Below are positions 1-8,671 of a stretch of DNA of 64,000 nucleotides, piece after piece. This DNA comes from Gemmatimonadaceae bacterium. GTDB lineage: Bacteria; Gemmatimonadota; Gemmatimonadetes; Gemmatimonadales; Gemmatimonadaceae. The notes under the pieces were generated by a model. The model made no database searches, was not told the origin of the DNA, and saw nothing but the letters and a program-made list of their open reading frames with translations. Made by a program: the position numbers and the translations under genes. Within the stretch, counting starts at the first letter, position 1. Each line of letters starts with the position of its first letter. Where the stretch lies: contig DASYSS010000050.1 in the NCBI GenBank assembly GCA_036003045.1, positions 1 through 64,000 on the forward strand, written 5' to 3'.

Positions 1-932
1 AACAGAATGCCGTCGTCGTTGCGCCGTGCGCAAAGTTGCAACGTGACGGCCGTCGCCGAGTGTGTGAGCGCATTTTGCACCAGATTGCCCAGCACGCGCT
101 TGATGAGCGATCGATCGGCTTCGAAGACCGGCGCATCATCAGTAACGTCGACCACGGCCGTCGCACCTTCCTGCTGGAACCGAATCGACCACTCGTGCGC
201 GACTTCGTTGAGCAGCGCCGCCGGCGCGATGGGCTGCAAGTCCAGCGTCATCGTGGCTTCTTCGATGCGCGAGACCTCGAGCAAGTCTCCGATTAGCGCG
301 AGCAGATCGTCGGCCTTGCCTTCCGCGTCGGTCAGCATCTTTCGCTGCTCGGCGTTGAGGGGACCGAAGTCGCCGTCGATCAACATCTCTGTCGTGGCGA
401 GAATCGACGTGAGCGGCGTTTTGAGATCGTGCACGATCATCTTCATCAGATCGTCGCGCATCTTCTCGACCTCGCGCAGCTTCCGCAGCGTATCCTCGAG
501 CGAGTCCGTCGTCGCCTTGAGCTTGAGCAGGCTGCGGACGCGTGCGCCGAGCACGAGGCGATTGTGCGGCTTGGTGAGAAAATCGTCGCCGCCCGCCTCG
601 ATCGCCTTCACGCGATCGGTGGTGTCGTTGAGCGCGGTGACGAAGATGATCGGAATGCTCTTCGTGCGCGGGTCGCGCTTGATGCGGCGGCACACCTCGA
701 ACCCGGTGGAGCGGTCGTCCACCCCCAGATCACCGGCCGGCATCGACACGTCGAGAATGCACAGATCCGGACGCCGCTCGAAGCACATGGCCAGCGCCGA
801 CGGGCCGTCGGCCGCCGCGATCGCGCGAAATCCCAACACGTGGAGTTGGTCGAACAACAACTCCACGTTCGCCGACACGTCGTCGGCGACGAGAATCAGC
901 GGGGCGTTCGCGGGCGGGCTGTTGTTCTCCAC
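1..932 (-). CDS. Response regulator / histidine kinase hybrid, 3' end outside window
   Basis: Two-component signalling protein with a receiver domain first and a kinase after it; about 310 residues lie in the window and the end of the ATPase domain is cut off. The receiver (about 10-135) has the acidic pair ADD near 16-18, the phospho-acceptor Asp at 61 (ILDVSMP), a Thr at 99 and the Lys of LTKPH at 121. It is followed by a short helix and a HisKA domain with H-box MIVHDLKTP (His 168), then the N box VLGNLVQNAL. No membrane segment is seen, so it is probably cytoplasmic and senses through phosphotransfer or a partner. A GTG start at 932 lies 8 bases after the upstream stop; no clear ribosome binding site is visible. 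The receiver carries about eight extra residues after the phospho-acceptor loop (GDLGVDDRST), which is unusual. Family assignment is firm, the signal is unknown. Confidence 0.85.
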   Translation of the reverse strand, partial: MENNSPPANAPLILVADDVSANVELLFDQLHVLGFRAIAAADGPSALAMCFERRPDLCILDVSMPAGDLGVDDRSTGFEVCRRIKRDPRTKSIPIIFVTALNDTTDRVKAIEAGGDDFLTKPHNRLVLGARVRSLLKLKATTDSLEDTLRKLREVEKMRDDLMKMIVHDLKTPLTSILATTEMLIDGDFGPLNAEQRKMLTDAEGKADDLLALIGDLLEVSRIEEATMTLDLQPIAPAALLNEVAHEWSIRFQQEGATAVVDVTDDAPVFEADRSLIKRVLGNLVQNALTHSATAVTLQLCARRNDDGIL

Positions 933-939
933 GTGCGGA

Positions 940-2103
940 TCATGGACGAATGCTGAGACCGATGCTGAGGGTCCACGCGCTTTCCGTCGCGTTCAAGTCC
1001 GCGCTCCGGTTCGCATGGATCAACGCAAAATCGCTCAACACCCGACCGTTCGCGAACAACGTGCCGAGGCCGACACTCTCGCTCTTTTCCGTCACGGTGT
1101 TCGCGTTGGCCGTGAACGGAAGCGTGCGGTCGCGGAGCCCGACGCGCAAGAAGAGCGGCCGCGCGCCCAGCTTGGGCCCGGAAATGTCCGCCCCAACGCT
1201 CGTATCCCAGCCGTCGACGCCCTGAAGTCCGGGATTCCCGAGGCTGCCGAGCACCGACCAGTTGTCGTGCGCCGTGCGCACCGAGATGAACGAGTTCGCG
1301 ACCCCGGTATACGTCAGGGACGCGCCGAAGCGATTCGGAACCCGGGCGCGCGAGAGGATGGTGTCGCCGGCCGACAACGACAGCGGGCCGCCCTGCCTCG
1401 CCGACGCGGCGAACGTCAGACCCTTGCCGACAACCTGGACGCCGGCCGACGCCGCCGACCCGCTGAAGCTGAGAATGCGCTGGTTCCGCGCGGTCGCAAA
1501 GGCCACCGTGTCGTCGAACGACTGTGTCAACGTCACGAGGTTGCGTCCGGTGATGGCGTGCGCGCCGAGTCCGAAACGGAACCATGTCGTCGGCGACCAT
1601 CCCGCGGCCAGCTGCACGTCGTTCATGGCCCCCTGGATCTGGAGCTTGGTCGTCATGAGCACCGTGTCGGTGCCCGAGAGCACCTGGGGCGACGCGAAGG
1701 TCGTGGTACCAGTTCGATCGAGCAGGCTCGACGAACCGAGGCTCATCACCAACCCGCCTCCGATCGGAATCGCGCCGAAAAAGTTCGGATAGCGCGGCGT
1801 CGTGGTATGGTCGGTCCCGTTCTGTGAGTGAACCGTCCTGTATTCCGGTTCCGCCTGCACGTAGATCATTCGCGTCAACAGCAGCGCGACGCTCGCCGGG
1901 TTCACCGGCGTCAACGGATCGATCTCCGCCAACGATCCGCCCGCTCCGAGCGTGCGCGTGCTCATCTGGCCCGCCGGAAAGCCGAAACCTTGCAGGCTCA
2001 GGCTCGCCTGTGCCGACGCGCGCGACGCGAGACCGGTGGTCCCGATCAGCGCGCCGACCGCGACGAGCCAAAAACCATTCGAGCGAACGCGGAGTCGTAT
2101 CAT
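940..2103 (-). CDS. Secreted, probable outer-membrane beta-barrel protein
   Basis: A 387-residue exported protein of unknown function. Residues 1-31 form a Sec signal peptide (positive RLRVR, hydrophobic core, cleavage after ASA before Q). The mature part is rich in alternating polar and hydrophobic short strands, Gly, Ser and Thr, and ends in the aromatic/hydrophobic strand SIGLSIRP, which resembles an outer-membrane barrel of the PorV/FadL-like type; that is inference from composition only. The stop of the upstream lipoprotein gene directly abuts this ATG (2103/2104), so the two are co-translated, and the response-regulator kinase follows after 8 bases. It may act with the lipoprotein at the cell surface. 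No named family is recognised with confidence. Confidence 0.7.
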   Translation of the reverse strand: MIRLRVRSNGFWLVAVGALIGTTGLASRASAQASLSLQGFGFPAGQMSTRTLGAGGSLAEIDPLTPVNPASVALLLTRMIYVQAEPEYRTVHSQNGTDHTTTPRYPNFFGAIPIGGGLVMSLGSSSLLDRTGTTTFASPQVLSGTDTVLMTTKLQIQGAMNDVQLAAGWSPTTWFRFGLGAHAITGRNLVTLTQSFDDTVAFATARNQRILSFSGSAASAGVQVVGKGLTFAASARQGGPLSLSAGDTILSRARVPNRFGASLTYTGVANSFISVRTAHDNWSVLGSLGNPGLQGVDGWDTSVGADISGPKLGARPLFLRVGLRDRTLPFTANANTVTEKSESVGLGTLFANGRVLSDFALIHANRSADLNATESAWTLSIGLSIRP

Positions 2104-3390
2104 TTACGGCAGCCCGTAGTTGATCGCCGGTACGAAGGTGATGCGGAGCCGCGGCCGTAAGGCCGCCGGCGCGCGGGTCGAGAAGAAGTCGATCTGGGCA
2201 GGGCGCTGCCCCTCTGTGCCGCTCAGCAGCGCCAGCGCGCGCTGGGCTACTGTCGAGGATTGTCCCTTCCACAGACGCGTCAGTCCCACGACCTCGAACG
2301 ACCTCACGCCGCTGTCGCTGGGGGCCATGGAGAGCGAATCCAGACCAAACTCGCCGGCGTTCCCCAGGAACTGAAGCATCGAACTGATGTCGGTGACCGT
2401 CGGCGCCGACAGCACCGCGACGGGGAAGACTTTGATCGAGTCCTTCGTGTCGACGAAGCGATTCGGCGATTGCGTGAGCAGCAGCGACGCGCGCACGATT
2501 GTCGTCGAGTCGATGATGTGCGACGGAATGTTGAAGCGAAGGAACGCGCGCCGCGGCGGCGGCCCGCCCACGCTCAACAGCATCGGGTTGATCGGCTGCG
2601 CGCCTTTGACGAGAATGCTGAAGTCCGACAGCGGTCCCGAGAGGAACAGCTGATTGGTCGGCGTGGTCGAGATTGGCGTCACCACAACGGGGGTGGCGGC
2701 CGTGTCCTTGGAGGCCTTGATCCGCAGCCCGACCGACTGCCCGCCGGCGGACGAACCGACGCGAATGTCGTAGCCGGGACGCGCAAGCAACCGAAGCCCG
2801 ACGCGCAGCTTCGTCCCGCTCTTGATCCGGTTTAGAACCGTGTCAGTGGAGATCGGGACGCGAAGCGTGTCGGCGATCGATTCCGGCGCGAAGGTCTTGC
2901 TGCCGAGGAATCGGTCGGGACGGAACAGCGTGGCGAGGATCGACGAGACGGTGTCGGTCGCCGCGGTGTCCACGTCGTACGCTTCGATCGTCACCGGCGC
3001 CTTCGGGCGCCGCAACGTGTCCTCAGCCGCGATCGGGATCACCAGCTGCGCGCTGTCGACTTCGGTGATGATGCTGTCGGTCGAGCTGGCCCCGGTAAAA
3101 TCCGTTGGAAGAGTGTCGTAGCGAATGATCGCTCGGCTGTCGAGCGTATCGCCGTGCGACGAGAGCATCAAAAAGACTTCGTTGCCGATCGACGGAATGC
3201 CGCCGACAGTCGTGTCGGCGATCACGGCGTCGATGATCGTGTCCTGCAGGGTGACCGCCTGCTCCGGGCAGAGCAGCGGGCATGACTTGCCGCCGTTGGT
3301 GTTGTCGCTGCAAGCGGCAATCGCCAACGCCGACGCGACCATGCCAAGGAGGACGGCGCGCTTCTGTTTAATAAGGAACTCTCCGGTCAT
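2104..3390 (-). CDS. Lipoprotein with DNRLRE-like surface domains
   Basis: A 428-residue exported lipoprotein. The start is chosen at 3390 because its ATG overlaps the stop of the cytidine deaminase gene as ATGA (3387-3390), and because it gives a good lipoprotein signal: basic IKQKR, hydrophobic core, lipobox IAAC with the lipidated Cys followed by SDN. The mature part holds segments such as IIRYDTLP and AFLRFNIPS followed by strand-forming stretches (RASLLLTQS); this pattern resembles DNRLRE/CBM96-type beta-sandwich domains of bacterial surface proteins, but the match is judged by eye. It ends with LRITFVP and is directly followed by the outer-membrane-type protein. Probably anchored in the outer membrane; substrate or partner unknown. 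Confidence 0.7.
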   Translation of the reverse strand: MTGEFLIKQKRAVLLGMVASALAIAACSDNTNGGKSCPLLCPEQAVTLQDTIIDAVIADTTVGGIPSIGNEVFLMLSSHGDTLDSRAIIRYDTLPTDFTGASSTDSIITEVDSAQLVIPIAAEDTLRRPKAPVTIEAYDVDTAATDTVSSILATLFRPDRFLGSKTFAPESIADTLRVPISTDTVLNRIKSGTKLRVGLRLLARPGYDIRVGSSAGGQSVGLRIKASKDTAATPVVVTPISTTPTNQLFLSGPLSDFSILVKGAQPINPMLLSVGGPPPRRAFLRFNIPSHIIDSTTIVRASLLLTQSPNRFVDTKDSIKVFPVAVLSAPTVTDISSMLQFLGNAGEFGLDSLSMAPSDSGVRSFEVVGLTRLWKGQSSTVAQRALALLSGTEGQRPAQIDFFSTRAPAALRPRLRITFVPAINYGLP

Positions 3391-3830
3391 CGCCGGTGCA
3401 GTGAATTCGTGGTGAACGCTCGAGGGAGAAGCTCGTCGAGTGTCCAGCGGGCCTCGCGACCCTCGCGGGTCGTGGACACGACGAGCAGGTGCGGAGAGAA
3501 CTCCTCCAGCACTTGGCGGCACATGCCGCACGGTGGAGTCGGTTCTTCGGCTTCCGTCGCGATCACGACCGCCTCGAACCGTTGGTTGCCGCGGGCCACC
3601 GCTGCCGCGACCGCGCTACGCTCCGCGCAAATACCCGCCGGGTACGACGCGTTTTCGACGTTGCACCCTTCCGCGACGCTGCCGTCGGTGGACAGCAGCG
3701 CGACTCCGACCCGAAAGCCGGAATAGGGGGCGTACGCACGATCCATGGCGGCGAAGGCACGCTCGCGCAGCATGGTCATAGTACGTTCGTCGCCGGTCGG
3801 CTCCACGCCCGGCCGCTGCTCGACCGCCAT
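3387..3830 (-). CDS. cdd: Cytidine deaminase
   Basis: Deaminates cytidine and deoxycytidine to uridine forms in pyrimidine salvage. All zinc-site signatures of the small tetrameric class are present: the CAE motif (ICAERSAV) with the catalytic Glu, and the PCGMC pair of zinc Cys. The substrate-binding NVENASYPAG segment and the N-terminal YAPYSGFRVG motif are intact. With ATG at 3830 the protein has 147 residues and begins one base after the deoB stop; an internal ATG at 3779 would give 130 residues, closer to the usual length, so the true start is uncertain. It lies between deoB and a surface lipoprotein, and the deoB pairing fits nucleoside catabolism. Confidence 0.9.
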   Translation of the reverse strand: MAVEQRPGVEPTGDERTMTMLRERAFAAMDRAYAPYSGFRVGVALLSTDGSVAEGCNVENASYPAGICAERSAVAAAVARGNQRFEAVVIATEAEEPTPPCGMCRQVLEEFSPHLLVVSTTREGREARWTLDELLPRAFTTNSLHRR

Positions 3831-3831
3831 G

Positions 3832-5007
3832 TCAGCGGACGATCGCCTGCGAGAGAAACGACGTCCCGCGGCCTCGGAACCCGATCCCGAACCACTCGGC
3901 AACCGACGCGCCCAGATCCGAGAACGTGGAGCGCGTGCCGACGCTGCCCGGCCGAACCCGAGGTCCGAGGACCAACAGCGGCACGCATTCGCGCGCGTGG
4001 TCGGTCGACGCGGTCGTCGGATCGTTTCCGTGGTCGGCAGTGATGAAGAGCAGATCGTCCCCTTGAAGCGAGGCCAGCATAGGTGGGAGCGCCGCGTCGA
4101 ACTCGCGCAGCGCCCCATAAAACCCCGCAGCGTCGTTCCGGTGCCCAAAAGCTTGGTCGAAATCTACCAAGTTCGCTAAAAGTAACCCCTGATCACCGCC
4201 AGAAAGCCACTTCGAAATCGCCGTGATCCCATCGGCATTCGAGGCCGTGTGTTTGGACTCGATGCTCCGCCCCGCAAAAAGGTCGTCGACCTTGCCGACC
4301 CCGGCGCGCGGCACACCCGCGGCGGCCAGCGCGTCGAGCAGAGTCTCCGAAGGCGGAGCGATGGAGAAATCACGGCGGTTCTTCGTCCGTGTGTACGCGC
4401 CCGGCTCGCCGACGAATGGTCGGGCGATGACTCGCGACACGTCGTTCGGCGCCACGAGCATCTCTCGCGCCACCGCGCACACCCGGTACAGCTCGTCGAG
4501 CGGCACGACTTGCTCATGGGCGGCGATCTGAAAAACTGAATCAGCCGACGTATACAGTATCAGAGCGCCAGTCCGCTCATGCTCCGGCCCGAACCGATCG
4601 ATGATCGTCGTTCCACTCGCCGCGACGTTCCCAATGGTCCTCTTCCCGGACTTCGCCTCGAACTCGGCGACGATTTCCTTCGGGAAGCCGTTCGGGTAGG
4701 TCGGAAACGCACTGTCGAGATGAACCCCGGCGATCTCCCAGTGACCCGTCGTGCTGTCTTTGCCCGCGGATCGCGGGACCATTTTTCCCCAGGCACCGCT
4801 CGACTCGTCCGCACCGCGGGCACGCATGCCGTCGAGTGTCGAGATGTTTCCCAACCCTGCTCTCTCGAGATTGGGCAATGAGAAGCCGCCGACTGCTCGC
4901 GACAGGTTGCCAAGCGTATCACTTCCCCGGTCGCCGTAGACGTCGGCGTCCGGCGCCTCGCCGATCCCGACTCCATCGAGAATGATGATCGCCGCTCGAC
5001 GCGTCAT
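3832..5007 (-). CDS. deoB: Phosphopentomutase
   Basis: Interconverts ribose/deoxyribose 1-phosphate and 5-phosphate, linking nucleoside phosphorolysis to central metabolism. The 391-residue protein has the alkaline-phosphatase-fold metal motif IILDGVGIGEAPDA at the N terminus, the GSDTLGN segment, the nucleophile Thr in DSTTGHWE, and the C-terminal metal ligands in FITADHGNDPTT and DHARE. The ATG at 5007 overlaps the alr stop (ATGA, 5004-5007), so alr and deoB are translationally coupled. A purine nucleoside phosphorylase is encoded near 61 kb, so both steps of the purine nucleoside route are present in the window, though not in one operon. Confidence 0.95.
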   Translation of the reverse strand: MTRRAAIIILDGVGIGEAPDADVYGDRGSDTLGNLSRAVGGFSLPNLERAGLGNISTLDGMRARGADESSGAWGKMVPRSAGKDSTTGHWEIAGVHLDSAFPTYPNGFPKEIVAEFEAKSGKRTIGNVAASGTTIIDRFGPEHERTGALILYTSADSVFQIAAHEQVVPLDELYRVCAVAREMLVAPNDVSRVIARPFVGEPGAYTRTKNRRDFSIAPPSETLLDALAAAGVPRAGVGKVDDLFAGRSIESKHTASNADGITAISKWLSGGDQGLLLANLVDFDQAFGHRNDAAGFYGALREFDAALPPMLASLQGDDLLFITADHGNDPTTASTDHARECVPLLVLGPRVRPGSVGTRSTFSDLGASVAEWFGIGFRGRGTSFLSQAIVR

Positions 5008-6092
5008 TCCGCCCCTGCTCCGATGTAGCGGCGCGGCAAGCGCCCCCGAAGTCCGGTGAGCACCTCGTAGGGACTCAGCCCGCCGAAACGCGCGACATCC
5101 GAAATCGTGATCTCTTCGTCGCCGTCTCGCCCGATCAGCGTGGCGACGTCGCCGGTCTCGCATGGAACGTCCGTCACGTCGAGCATCGTCATGTCCATCG
5201 TCACGACCCCGATCACCGGCGCGCGCCGTCCTCCGACCAGCGCGACGGCACGATTTCCGAGGATTCGCCGATATCCATCCGCGTAGCCGATTCCGAGCGT
5301 CGCGATCCGACGGCGGCCCATCGCGCGATACGTGGCGCCATAGCTCACCGTCTCACCGTCCTCGATCACGCGAAGATCCACGACTCGCGCGCGAACCGTC
5401 GCCACATGACACGGCGTGAGACCACTCTCGACGCCGATGCCGACGCCATAGAGAAAGATTCCGGGCCGCGCCACGGTCCACGGCGATTTTCCTCTGCGTT
5501 CAACGGCGGCGCTGTTTTCGGCGTGCAGCATCGCTGGCCGCACTGGGGCGGGGAGCGTCGCGATGGCGCGAGTGAACCGCTCTTCTTGCGTCGCACGAGA
5601 CTCGTCGGCGGCGTCCGCGGAGTGAAAGTGCGTAAACGCGCCTTCGGGCGGAAACGCCGCAACGAGGTCCGCGATCGAGCCGATGTCGTTCCATTGTATT
5701 CCGGCCCGGCTCATCCCCGTATCGATCGCCAACTGCCAGGGACGGCCGGTCTCGCGCCAACGGACGATCGTGTCGCGCGCCCCAAGCGTCGGCGTGAGCC
5801 CGGCCTTTGCCGCCGGACCGAGATCGTCGACGAGGAGTGGCGTAAAGACGACGATCGGCCGAGTCACGCCGGCTTGCCGCAACTCTTCGCCTTCGACGAC
5901 GGTCGCGACGCCAAAACCCCACGGATCCAGCCGTTCCAACGCCCGCGCGACCGGAACCGCACCCAGGCCGTACGCATCCGCCTTGACCATGGGCAGAAGA
6001 GGCACGCCGGCTCGTGCCGCGTACGCGGTTCCATTTTGCAAGAGCGCGCCGAGGTCGACATCGACCCAGGCGCGCGCGTTCAAAGCGTGCAT
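5004..6092 (-). CDS. alr: Alanine racemase
   Basis: PLP enzyme making D-alanine for peptidoglycan. The 362-residue protein has the PLP lysine in PMVKADAYGLGA (Lys 36), the fold-type III barrel, the phosphate-binding region ending in RPGIFLYGVG, and the catalytic Tyr in VSYGATYRA of the C-terminal beta domain. The ATG at 6092 is the first gene of a minus-strand unit running alr-deoB-cdd-lipoprotein-barrel-kinase. A TATACT -10 element lies about 25 bases upstream in the spacer shared with mazG. D-Ala-D-Ala ligase is not encoded in the window. Length and motifs are normal for the family. Confidence 0.95.
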   Translation of the reverse strand: MHALNARAWVDVDLGALLQNGTAYAARAGVPLLPMVKADAYGLGAVPVARALERLDPWGFGVATVVEGEELRQAGVTRPIVVFTPLLVDDLGPAAKAGLTPTLGARDTIVRWRETGRPWQLAIDTGMSRAGIQWNDIGSIADLVAAFPPEGAFTHFHSADAADESRATQEERFTRAIATLPAPVRPAMLHAENSAAVERRGKSPWTVARPGIFLYGVGIGVESGLTPCHVATVRARVVDLRVIEDGETVSYGATYRAMGRRRIATLGIGYADGYRRILGNRAVALVGGRRAPVIGVVTMDMTMLDVTDVPCETGDVATLIGRDGDEEITISDVARFGGLSPYEVLTGLRGRLPRRYIGAGAE

Positions 6093-6145
6093 TGACCGGT
6101 CGTTCAGAGGGCGGGTAGTATACCGGACCCGTGGAGGCTATGCAA
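6092..6145. promoter_or_regulatory. Overlapping divergent promoters for alr and mazG
   Basis: The 38-base gap between alr and mazG holds two promoter-like elements that share their -10 bases. Plus strand: TTGACC at 6092-6097, 18 bases, TAGTAT at 6116-6121; transcription would begin near 6128, giving mazG almost no leader. Minus strand: TATACT reading from 6122 to 6117, with a weak TTGCAT -35 at 6145-6140, giving alr a leader of about 18 bases. Because the -10 boxes overlap, polymerase could occupy only one at a time. Judged by eye from consensus matches. Confidence 0.55.
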
Positions 6146-6895
6146 GTGAAACCGTCGCTTGAAGATACGTTGTCTCTGATGCGCGACCTTCGTGCCCGCT
6201 GCGACTGGGACGCCGCGCAGACGCACGAGTCGCTTCGGCCATACCTGATCGAGGAAGCCTACGAGGTCGACGACGCCATTCGCGGCGGAGACGACCCGAA
6301 GCTCCGCGAGGAACTCGGCGACCTCCTCCTGCAAGTCTTGTTTCATTCCGTTCTGGCTGAAGAACGCGGCGCGTTCGACATGCACGACGTCGCTGACACC
6401 TTCATCACGAAGATGAAGGCACGGCATCCTCACCTGTACGGCGACGGAGTAAAACAGCCGTGGGAGCGGATGAAGGCCTCTCGGCGGGCGAGCATCGTCG
6501 ACGGACTACCGGCTGACCTTCCTGCCCTCCACCGCGCCTTTCGACTTCAAGATCGCGCCGCCGGCGTCGGCTTCGACTGGCCAAGTGTCGAAGGCCCGCT
6601 CGAGAAAGTCGACGAGGAGATCGCCGAGGTTCGCGCCGAGCTCGCGTCGCCGGCCGCCGACGCGCCGAGTCGCAAGCGCTTGGAGGCGGAGCTCGGCGAC
6701 CTGCTGTTCGCCGTCGTCAACCTCTGCCGCAAGGCGGACGTCCATCCGGCTCTCGCGCTCGACTCCGCGAACGTGAAGTTCGCGCGCCGCTTCGAAGCCG
6801 TCGAACGCATCGCCGCCGAACGCGGTCTCGTCGTCGGTAAGGCCACGCTCCACGAGCTCGACTCGATTTGGGACGAGGTCAAGCGCGGCGAGTAG
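6131..6895 (+). CDS. mazG: Nucleoside triphosphate pyrophosphohydrolase, MazG family
   Basis: Hydrolyses (d)NTPs to monophosphate and pyrophosphate, a house-cleaning role in the cytoplasm. The 254-residue protein has two MazG-type all-alpha domains. The N-terminal one carries the metal motif EEAYEVDDAI followed by REELGDLLLQVLFH; the C-terminal one carries the matching EEIAEVRAEL and EAELGDLLFAVVNLCRKA. The segment LRARCDWDAAQTHESL is the usual family start. GTG at 6131 is used here; ATG at 6140 is equally possible, since GGAGG at 6133-6137 is too close to it to be an ideal ribosome binding site. Transcribed divergently from alr, with a secreted protein gene following on the same strand. Confidence 0.92.
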   Translation: MEAMQVKPSLEDTLSLMRDLRARCDWDAAQTHESLRPYLIEEAYEVDDAIRGGDDPKLREELGDLLLQVLFHSVLAEERGAFDMHDVADTFITKMKARHPHLYGDGVKQPWERMKASRRASIVDGLPADLPALHRAFRLQDRAAGVGFDWPSVEGPLEKVDEEIAEVRAELASPAADAPSRKRLEAELGDLLFAVVNLCRKADVHPALALDSANVKFARRFEAVERIAAERGLVVGKATLHELDSIWDEVKRGE

Positions 6896-6981
6896 TCGCC
6901 TGGCGCTGCCGCCTGGCACAACAGCGCGCGCACCGCGTCGCGCTTGACCTTTCCCGCCTCCGAGCGGACTGTTCGAGCGAG

Positions 6982-8658
6982 ATGCGCCTCTCACTCCCAC
7001 CCACGTGGCGAGGCGTGGCCGTCGGCGCGGCGTTGTGGCTCGCGGCCGGCGTGTCTGCGCCGACAGCCAGCGCGCAGGAATTGCGCGGTACCGTCCGCGA
7101 CAGCGCATCGCGCCAGCCGATTTCGACCGTCGTTTTGATCCTCGCCGACTCCGCCGGCAAGCCGATCGTTCGCAACCTCACCAACGAGCGCGGTGAATTC
7201 CGGGTGCAGCTGCCCGTTGGTGCTCGCCGCCTGCAACTCCTTCGCATCGGCTTTCGTCCGCGCGACGTCGCCCTGCCGGCGCCGATCGACGGCGTCGTGA
7301 ATCTCGATCTCGCGATGCGCATGATCCCGACGCTTCTCGATCCGGTGCAGGTCACCGACTCGCCGAATTGTCCGCGGCGAGACGATCGAGCGGCGGCGCT
7401 CGCGCTGTGGGATCAGGCGCGGTCCGCGCTGCTCGCCGCGGTCGTGGCGCGCGAGACGGAGCATACGGTGATGAAGCGGTTGCACTTCGACCGGCAGATG
7501 GGACAAGACGGCTTCACGCCCGTGAGTCAGGCCGTGCACGTCGACTCGAGCTCCGGTGCGCGTCCGTTCGTCGCGACCCGCCCGGCGTCTGAGTTCATCG
7601 AGCGCGGATTCGTCGACGACAGCGCGAACGTGGCGATATTCAACGGGCCCGATGCGGACGTGATGCTCGACGACGCGTTCCCGCGCGGCTACTGCTTTCA
7701 GCTCGCGACGCCCGATCGCGATCGGCCGCATCAGGTCGGCCTCGCGTTCGAGGCGGCCGCGCACAAACGCGGGCGGGTCGACGTCGAGGGTGCCGTGTGG
7801 ATCGATTCGACGACGCGGTCCCTCGTCGAAATCGTGTTTCGATACGTCGGCATCGACCGCCGCTTCGAGAAGTATGAACCCGGCGGCCGCGTGTCCTTCC
7901 ACACCATGGCCGACGGAATTCCCATCATCGACCGGTGGTCCATTCGCCCGATCGGTGTGCCCGCGTCGTCGCGCCTCGGCATCGTCGCCGTATTGCCGAG
8001 CGACATGCACGAAAGCGGCGGCGAGGTTGCCGGTGTTCGATGGGAGGACGGCCGAACGTGGGCTGCGCCGCTCGGAACCCTGACGGGGATCGTCACCCAC
8101 GGACACGTTCCCATCGGTGGTCAAATCATCACGCTCGCCGGAACGGACTACTTCGCGATCAGCGATTCGGCGGGCCGGTTCACCATCACCGATCTCGTCC
8201 CGGGGCCGTACGCGATAGCGGTCGCGGACACGGTTCTCACGCCGCTCGACATCGTTCTTCGAACTCGGTTGGCGGTCAACGCCGTTCGTGATTCCACCAT
8301 CAGGGTAGGGTTCGAGGCGCCGACGGCCGACGATTTCGCGGCGCAGCTCTGCTCACAACGCGCGCTCGCGGCCGGACGAGTCATCATCCTTGGGCGCGCC
8401 CTGCTCCCCGACGGTTCGCCCGCGGTCGGCGCGGTCGTCGAGACGGCCGTCGTCAAGCTCACGGGCGTCGACGTCGTTTCGAAGGTGAAAGTCGACGGGC
8501 GGGGACTCTTCCACGTTTGCGACGTCCCGAAGGGCGCGCGCGTCGAGGTGCGCGCGGAGCGCGAGTCAAGAGCGCTGACGATGTCGGCCAGCAACGTTCA
8601 CGACGCCGTTCGTCCGGTCGACGTGATGCGTCTTACCCTGCACGCCGACCCGCGGTAG
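6982..8658 (+). CDS. Secreted protein with carboxypeptidase-regulatory-like domains
   Basis: A 558-residue exported protein. The start at 6982 gives a signal peptide of about 31 residues (RLSLPPTWRG, hydrophobic core, cleavage after ASA before QE) and is preceded by a purine-rich GAGCGAG. Directly after it comes a carboxypeptidase-regulatory-like beta-sandwich (about 32-110: LRGTVRDSASRQPIS ... GEFRVQLP ... LRIGFRPRDV), of the kind found at the front of TonB-dependent receptors; two similar modules follow, around LTGIVTHGHVPIGG and around VIILGRALLPDGS. There is no barrel, so it is not a receptor itself. Such proteins are common in Gemmatimonadota and Bacteroidota; the role is unknown. It ends 14 bases before the convergent asnS stop. 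Confidence 0.75.
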   Translation: MRLSLPPTWRGVAVGAALWLAAGVSAPTASAQELRGTVRDSASRQPISTVVLILADSAGKPIVRNLTNERGEFRVQLPVGARRLQLLRIGFRPRDVALPAPIDGVVNLDLAMRMIPTLLDPVQVTDSPNCPRRDDRAAALALWDQARSALLAAVVARETEHTVMKRLHFDRQMGQDGFTPVSQAVHVDSSSGARPFVATRPASEFIERGFVDDSANVAIFNGPDADVMLDDAFPRGYCFQLATPDRDRPHQVGLAFEAAAHKRGRVDVEGAVWIDSTTRSLVEIVFRYVGIDRRFEKYEPGGRVSFHTMADGIPIIDRWSIRPIGVPASSRLGIVAVLPSDMHESGGEVAGVRWEDGRTWAAPLGTLTGIVTHGHVPIGGQIITLAGTDYFAISDSAGRFTITDLVPGPYAIAVADTVLTPLDIVLRTRLAVNAVRDSTIRVGFEAPTADDFAAQLCSQRALAAGRVIILGRALLPDGSPAVGAVVETAVVKLTGVDVVSKVKVDGRGLFHVCDVPKGARVEVRAERESRALTMSASNVHDAVRPVDVMRLTLHADPR

Positions 8659-8671
8659 CCGGAGTCCGCGT

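Noticed and set aside
7-1827. A 606-codon plus-strand frame across the kinase and barrel genes
   Set aside because: It crosses two real minus-strand genes and the junction between them, and shows no signal peptide or domain.
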